A DNA stretch of 64,000 nucleotides, taken from the NCBI GenBank assembly GCA_963575745.1, contig CAUYUJ010020727.1, forward strand, positions 355,001 through 419,000, written 5' to 3'. The notes under the pieces are model-generated. The model ran no database searches and had not been told where the DNA came from. It saw only the letters and a list, made by a program, of their open reading frames with translations. This DNA comes from Prorocentrum cordatum (Eukaryota; Sar; Dinophyceae; Prorocentrales; Prorocentraceae). Made by a program: the position numbers and the translations under genes. Below, in pieces: positions 58,581 to 64,000 of this stretch; the first letter of the stretch is position 1; every line of letters starts with the position of its first letter.

Positions 58581-61500
58581 GTTTTATCCCAGCCCTCCTT
58601 GGTTCGGTAGTCGTTTTGAATAGAGGGGTGTGGTCGCGTCCTTCTCCTCCCGCCTCCCGCCTCCCGCCTCCCTCTTGTCTCCTCTCGCCGTCCCTGGCGG
58701 GCTGCGATTTGTGAAACTGTCGCCACTTTCGAGGGCTGCTGGGGAGGCCAGCAGAGAGGGTACCCACCGCGGACCCAAACGGGACCTCGCCGTCTCTGAG
58801 GGGCTGCGATCTGCGAAACTGTCGCCACTTTCGAGGGCTGCTGGGGAGGCCAGCAGAGAGGGTACTCACCGCGGACCCAAACGGAACCTCGCCGTCCCTG
58901 GGGGGGTGCGATCTGCGAAATTGTCGCCACTTTCGAGGGCTGCTGGGGAGGCCAGCAGAGAGGGCATTCACCGCGGACCCAAAAGCGACCTCGCCGTCCC
59001 TGGCGGGCTGCGATCTGCGAACTTGTCGCCACTTTCGAGGGCTGCTGGGGAGGCCAGCAGAGAGGGCATTCACCGCGGATCCAAACGGGACCTCGCCGTC
59101 CCTGTGGAGCTGCGATCTGCGAAATTGTCGCCACTTTCGGGGCTGCTGGGGAGGCCAGCAGAAAAGGGCACTCACCGCGGATCCAAACGGGACCTCGCCG
59201 TCCCTGGGGGGGCTGCGATCTGTGAAACTGTCGCCACTTTCGAGGTATGCTGGGGAGGCCAGCTGAGAGGGTACTCACCGCGGACCCAAACGGGGTGTCG
59301 CCGTCCCTGGGGGGCTGCGATCTGCGAAACTGTCGCCACGTTCGAGGGCTGCTGGGGAGGCCAGCAGAGAGGGTACTCACCGCGGGCCCAAACGAGCCTC
59401 GCCGTCCCTGGCGGGCTGCGATCTGTGAAACCGTCGCCACTTTCGAGGGCTGCTGGGGAGGCCAGCAGAGAGGGTATTCACCGCGGATCCAAACATGACC
59501 TCGCCGTCCCTGGGGGGCTGCGATTTGTGAAACGGTTGCCACTTTCGAGGGCTGCTGGGGAGGCCAGCAGAGATGGTACTCACCGCGGATCCAAACATGA
59601 CCTCGCCGTCCCTGGGGGGCTGCGATCTGCGAAATTGTCGCCATTTTCGAGGGTTGTTAGGGAGGCCAGCAGAGATGATGCTCACCGCGGATCCAAACGG
59701 GACCTCGCCGTTCCCGGGGGGCTGCGATCTGTGAAACTGTCGCCACTTTAGGGGGCTGCTGGGGAGGCCAGCAGAGAGGGCATTCGCCGTGGATCCAAAC
59801 GGGACCTCGCCGTCCCTGGGGGGGCTGCGATATGTGAAACTGTCGCCACTTTCGAGGGCTGCTGGGGAGGCCAGCTGAGAGGGTACTCGCCGCGGACCCA
59901 AACGGGACCTCGCCGTCCCTGGGGGGCTGCGATCTGCGAAACTGTCGCCACGTTCGAGGGCTGCTGGGGAGGCCAGCAGGGAGGGCACTCACCGCGGATC
60001 CAAACGGGACCTCGCCGTCCCTGGGGGGCTGCGATTTGTGACACTGTCGCCACTTTCGAGGGCTGCTGGGGAGGCCAGCAGAGATGGCATTCACCACTGA
60101 TCCAAACATGACCTCGCCATCCCTGGGGGGCTGCGATCTGCGAAACTATCGCCACTTTCGAGGGCTGCTGGGGGGGCCAGCAGGGAGGGCATTTACCGCG
60201 GATCCAAACAGGACCTCGCCGTCCTGGGGGGCTGCGATCTGCGAAGCTGTCGCCACTTTCGAGGGCTGCTGGTGGGTCCTGCGGAGTGAGGCGCCGCGCG
60301 GACCTGAGCGGGACCTCGCCGTCCCTGGGGGCTGCGATCTGCGAAATTGTCGCCACTTTCGATGGCTGCTGGTGGGTCATGCGGGGTGAGGCACCGCGCG
60401 GACCTGAGCGGTGCCTTGCCGCCCCTGGGGGGCTGCGATCTGCGAAACTGTCGTCACTTTCGAGGGCTGCTGGTGGGTCCTGCAGAGTGAGGCACCGCGC
60501 GGGCTTGAGCGGGACCTCGCCGTCCCTGGGGGGCTGCGATCTGCGAAATTGTCGCCACTTTCGAGGGCTGCTGGTGGGTCAAGCGGAGTGAGGCACCGCG
60601 CGGACCTGAGCGGGACCTCGCCGTCCCTGGGGGGCTGCGATCTGCGAAGCTGTCGCCACTTTCGAGGGCTGCTGGTGGGTCCAGCGGAGTGAGGCGCCGC
60701 GCGGGCCTGAGCCGGACCTCGCCGTGCCTGGGGGGCTGCGATCTGCGAAATTGTCGCCTTTTTCGAGGGCTGCTGGTGGGTCCTGCGGGGTGAGGCACCG
60801 CGCGGGCCTGAGCGGGACCTCGCCGTCCCTAGGGGGCTGCGATCTGCGAAACTGTCGCGGCTTTCGAGGGCTGCTGGTGGGGCCTGCGGAGTGAGGCACC
60901 GCGCGGACCTGAGCGAGATCTCTTTGGGGGGCAGCAATCTGCGAAACTGTCGCCACTTTCGAGGGCTGCTGGTGGGTCCTGCGGAATGAGGCGCCGCGCG
61001 GACCTGAGCGGGACCTCGCCGTCCCTGGGGGGCTGCGATCTGCGAAATTGTTGCCATTTTTTAAAGCTGCTGGTGGGTCCTGCGGAGTGAGGCGCCGCGC
61101 GGACCTGAGCGGGACCTCGCCGTCCCTGGGGGGCTGCGATCTGCGAAGCTGTCGCCACTTTCGAGGGCTGCTGGTGGGCCTGCGGAGTGGGGCACCGCGC
61201 GGACCTGAGCAGGACCTCGCCGTCCTTGGGGGGCTGCGATCTGCGAAGCTGTCGCCACTTTCGAGGGCGGCTGGCGGGTCCTGCGGAGTGAGGCGCCGCG
61301 CGGATCTGAGCGGGACCTCGCCGTCCCTGGGGGGCTGCGACCTGCGAAACTGCCGCCAATTTCGAGGGCGGCTGGTGAGTCCTGCGGAGTGAGGCACCGC
61401 GCGGATCTGAGCGGGACCTTGCCGTCCCTGGGGGGCTGCGATCTGCGAAACTGTCGCCACTTTCGAGGGCTGCGTGCGGGTCTTGCGGAGCGAGGCACCG

Positions 61501-61941
61501 CGCGGACCTGAGCCGGACCTCGCCGTGCCTGGGGGGCTGCGATCTGCGAAACTGTCGCCACTTTCGAGGGCTGCTGGTGGGTCCTGCGAAGTGAAGCACC
61601 GCGCGGACCTGAGCGGGGCCTCGCCGTCCCTGGGGGGCTGCGATCTGCGAAGCTGTCGCCGCTTTCGAGGGCGGCTGGTGGGTCCTGCTGAGTTGGGCGC
61701 CGCGCGGATCTGAGCGGGACCTCGCCGCCCCTGGGGGGCTGCGATCTGCGAAACTGTCGCCACTTTCGAGGGCTGCTGGTGGGTCCAGCGGAGCGAGGCA
61801 CCAGGCAGATCTGAGCGGAACATCGCAATCCTTGGGGGGCTGCGAGCCTCACGAATGCCGCTCGCAGAAGTATATGCGCCCATGTCACGCCATCACCTCC
61901 GTATGACGACTCCCAATCTACTCATGCCCCGCATTGCGCAG
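58581..61941 (+). repeat. Tandem array of ~31 copies of a ~102-bp repeat, probably an intron
   Basis: From 58687 to ~61850 a ~101-103-bp unit repeats with core CGCCGTCCCTGGGGGGCTGC, GATCTGCGAAACTGTCGCCA, CTTTCGAGGGCTGCTGG. Units before ~60285 continue GGAGGCCAGCAGAGAGGG, CACCGCGGA-CCAAACGGGAC; later units continue TGGGTCCTGCGGAGTGAGGC, GCCGCGCGGACCTGAGCGGG. Because 102 is divisible by three, several frames on both strands stay open for 200-500 codons; these are repeat artefacts. Flanking exons in matching phase suggest an intron of 3361 bp. Confidence 0.8.
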
Positions 61942-62973
61942 GGGTTGGGTACGTCGCCAGATCAATTTGAAGTGCCAGCTTTGGATGATATTGCAGACGA
62001 GTCAAAACTCACAGAGTGGCAATTGGCAAATATTCACGGGAGAACGTGGAGAGAAGTAAAGAAGTATTTACACACCGTGTTCATCAAACTTAATAAGTGC
62101 GTGGATGTGGAAATGATGCGACAACAAGAAGCAGACATTGCAGCACTAACAAATTACGATGGTTTCGTCGCCGATGTTTTAACGGCCTCCAAATCGCACG
62201 GGTCCAAGATTGATAGGCTGAAGGTCGGAGTCCCTCCGGGCTTATTCGATGCGTCCCAGGTCACGAAGACCGAGGCGGCTGAGATATTCAAGCAGGTGTT
62301 GGAGGCCATAGCTGAAAGAGTTGATTTGGAAATGCAGGATCGTAAAAAGCAAGAGCGCATCAGGGAAGACACCTTGCAAAAGCTTTCCCTGGCACAGCCC
62401 GCCGACATGTTCAAGAGAGCCGTTGCCCAAACAGTGAAAGGTATTTCTGGTCATGGACCCCCGCCGCACAACAATGCCGTGGGCGGCGTCAAGAACCTCG
62501 CGGGCAGCAAGGCCGAAGACTGCATCAAAGAGTACACCGACACCGCGAAGGACCAGAACAAGTTCAAATGCAAGGGCAAAGGCAGATGCAAAGGTAAAGG
62601 AAAAGGCAAATCATTCAAGGGGACAGTGGGCAAAGGGCACGGCAAAGGGCACGGCGATGGGAATGGAAAAGGCAAAGGCAAAGGCAAGTATTCATATCCC
62701 AGTGCCAGAAGGAGGACAACATCGCAGTTAAGTCGGTGGACAGCTGGAAAATTCAAGTATCGAGAGATCCAAAACAACTGGGGATCCACCAGGGCAGCCC
62801 GGTCGAATAACACCAACGCGACGTGCCACTACAGCGCGAAGTACAACAAGCATTCGGCGAAGAAGTGGAAACAACAGCAACAAGGCGCGAGAAAAATATG
62901 GAGTGGATGGAAGCGTGGAAACGCCGCAAGCAAAAAGTTGACGATTTGGAAGTATCGCTCTTCTTGGAATTGA
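61942..62973 (+). CDS. Putative exon 2: helical region and Gly/Lys-rich basic tail
   Basis: If spliced, the protein continues GLGTSPDQFEVPALDDIADE, SKLTEWQLANIHGRTWREVK, YLHTVFIKLNKCVDVEMMRQ, QEADIAALTNYDGFVADVLT, EAAEIFKQVLEAIAERVDLE, LSLAQPADMFKRAVAQTVKG. It then has CKGKGRCKGKGKGKSFKG and KGHGKGHGDGNGKGKGKGK (62566-62688), a basic nucleic-acid-binding tail like that of gag-like ORF1 proteins. After ~62700 the residues look non-coding (Asn/Gln-rich) while another frame takes over, so the real end or splice is near 62690-62810. The open frame itself extends upstream to 61855. Confidence 0.6.
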   Translation, partial: GLGTSPDQFEVPALDDIADESKLTEWQLANIHGRTWREVKKYLHTVFIKLNKCVDVEMMRQQEADIAALTNYDGFVADVLTASKSHGSKIDRLKVGVPPGLFDASQVTKTEAAEIFKQVLEAIAERVDLEMQDRKKQERIREDTLQKLSLAQPADMFKRAVAQTVKGISGHGPPPHNNAVGGVKNLAGSKAEDCIKEYTDTAKDQNKFKCKGKGRCKGKGKGKSFKGTVGKGHGKGHGDGNGKGKGKGKYSYPSARRRTTSQLSRWTAGKFKYREIQNNWGSTRAARSNNTNATCHYSAKYNKHSAKKWKQQQQGARKIWSGWKRGNAASKKLTIWKYRSSWN

Positions 62974-64000
62974 CGAAAGGGTGTTCCCAAGAGGATTTTG
63001 CAGGGATCGTGACTTTGGATAACGCCAGAAGTTCGCTGCATGTGTACAGCCATGCGGATAGATCAGTGCATCACCCTTTTCCCCAAGAAGTGCCATGGCC
63101 AATCGTTTTCATCCTCACTCGCTACCATAACAAACACCGTATGTTGTCACGCGCGCTCCCCGACCCGAAGCTGGTCAACGAGGCGGCGCGTCAACTTACA
63201 TGCAAACTTCAATGGAGGCACCATTTTTCCGTGAATGGAGAGGAGAACGGCCCTAGACGGCAGAGGCGCCACTTCTCTTCGAACACGCCGGAGTACCCAT
63301 ATTCCATGGACCCGGGCAACAAAACTTGGCGTGGTATTTTTCGGCACATCATGAGCTCCCAGGCGCGCGCGGCGCTAAGCAAGTGGACGTGCTGCAACAA
63401 GACGTACTGCAACACCACTGGCTTGGACAAGTGGGCCCTCGCTTTATTAAGACAGTTTTCATGTGTGCCAGTGCAGACAGATAAGGATGGAGGGTTCTGT
63501 CTCGTACACCGAGAAACTATGCGCGATGTGCCGGAGGATATATTGAACAGCGAATGGTATGAGGAAATCGCCCCACCCCTTTTCAACGAGTGCCACATCG
63601 CCGAGAGTTATTCCCTTTTGTGCAAAGATGTAGCGGATGCCATCGAGTGCAGGCCCAAAGACATCATGGCAGCGCCCCCGGAATCTTCTAGCATAGCTGA
63701 TGTTCGATTTCCTTGCAAAGCTCAAAAACCACATGGCGAAGTGACATTCCGCAATATCCATGTGGTCTCCCGTTTCTCACTGGTGGGCCTCGGGCGCAAG
63801 GTGAAATCCACGTTGCGTGAGCCCCTCCGCGACGCGCCTTTCCTCCTGCGCGACACGGGGGATTTCTCGAGGCAGATCGGGCGCATCACCCTCAACGAGT
63901 CGGATTTCTCATCAAGCTTTATAACGAAGCATTCTTCAGGGGGGGTCCGCAGAGGATTTGGCACGCAACGCAGCTGCAATCATACAAGACCGGCGCATGC
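62898..64000 (+). CDS. RT-like ORF, open to the window edge
   Basis: A frame open from 62811 (first Met 62898, MEWMEAWKRRKQKVDDLEVS) has no stop up to base 64000. It reads FLELTKGCSQEDFAGIVTLD, WPIVFILTRYHNKHRMLSRA, NEAARQLTCKLQWRHHFSVN, LDKWALALLRQFSCVPVQTD, KDGGFCLVHRETMRDVPEDI, VTFRNIHVVSRFSLVGLGRK, DAPFLLRDTGDFSRQIGRIT. TDKDGGFCLV resembles the ADKGG block near the start of Penelope-like and some other RTs, and the later RNIH...LLRDT part fits an RT finger region. The catalytic palm would lie beyond the window. It overlaps exon 2 in the -1 frame. RT class uncertain; the last ~20 codons look weaker. Confidence 0.55.
   Translation, partial: MEWMEAWKRRKQKVDDLEVSLFLELTKGCSQEDFAGIVTLDNARSSLHVYSHADRSVHHPFPQEVPWPIVFILTRYHNKHRMLSRALPDPKLVNEAARQLTCKLQWRHHFSVNGEENGPRRQRRHFSSNTPEYPYSMDPGNKTWRGIFRHIMSSQARAALSKWTCCNKTYCNTTGLDKWALALLRQFSCVPVQTDKDGGFCLVHRETMRDVPEDILNSEWYEEIAPPLFNECHIAESYSLLCKDVADAIECRPKDIMAAPPESSSIADVRFPCKAQKPHGEVTFRNIHVVSRFSLVGLGRKVKSTLREPLRDAPFLLRDTGDFSRQIGRITLNESDFSSSFITKHSSGGVRRGFGTQRSCNHTRPAH

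Noticed and set aside
58136-59644. 502-codon minus-strand frame with a 34-residue repeat, resembling a PPR/TPR-like protein
   Set aside because: The 34-residue period is just 102 bp divided by three; the plus strand and other frames are equally open.
60579-61883. 434-codon minus-strand frame in the same array
   Set aside because: Same reason: satellite translation, no unique sequence.

Overview
This is eukaryotic nuclear DNA, almost certainly from a dinoflagellate. The strongest evidence is three genomic copies of the dinoflagellate spliced leader (SL): a perfect 21-nt copy at 31014-31034, a 21-nt copy with one mismatch at 11101-11121, and a 15-nt 3' part at 27619-27633. SL is added to mRNA by trans-splicing, so genomic SL relicts mark reverse-transcribed mRNAs that were put back into the genome. 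Third-position-GC-rich, Ala/Arg/Pro-rich reading frames, very abundant tandem repeats and decayed retroelements fit the same group. A Prorocentrum-like genome is a guess from the style of the Ala-rich frames and cannot be proved here.

Layout. 1-1370: simple and nonamer repeats. 1374-7960: one decayed non-LTR (LINE-type) retrotransposon with an OTU-like cysteine protease region, an APE-like endonuclease, a reverse transcriptase (RT) whose active site reads FMDG, and a C-terminal CCHC motif. 7965-11100: microsatellites, a hairpin-bearing duplication, a ~160-bp triplicate and a long polypyrimidine tract. 11101-12368: SL relict plus a retroposed reading frame. 12369-27240: almost wholly repeats (GAT, CTC and GGA tracts, foldback elements, a ~370-bp higher-order minisatellite, an ~88-bp tandem array that reverses orientation). 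27240-31480: 18-bp minisatellites in higher-order repeats around two more SL-marked retrocopies.

31482-55161 is the centrepiece: a giant Ty1/copia-order LTR retrotransposon of about 23.7 kb with 304-bp LTRs (about 94% identical by eye). It carries gag with several zinc fingers, an aspartic protease, integrase, RT (YVDD) and RNase H in copia order. A further ~12 kb of decayed coding sequence follows pol: a methyltransferase-like frame, several unknown frames, a protein with an ART-like N-terminal region, and a Tpt1/KptA-like RNA 2'-phosphotransferase region. More than 20 tiny GC hairpins with YMA-type loops are scattered through its linkers, and their stems covary. The element sits in a CAT microsatellite (poly-His codons) of the SL-marked retrogene that starts at 31014.

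55163-58292 holds the decayed right flank of that locus. 58293-64000 holds a second retroelement-like gene: an N-terminal exon, a putative 3.36-kb intron filled with ~31 copies of a 102-bp repeat, a Gly/Lys-rich exon, and an overlapping RT-like frame that runs off the window. No tRNA, rRNA, CRISPR or prokaryotic feature was found. Nearly all coding sequence is broken by frameshifts and stops, so most entries are pseudogenes; intact host genes are few or absent.
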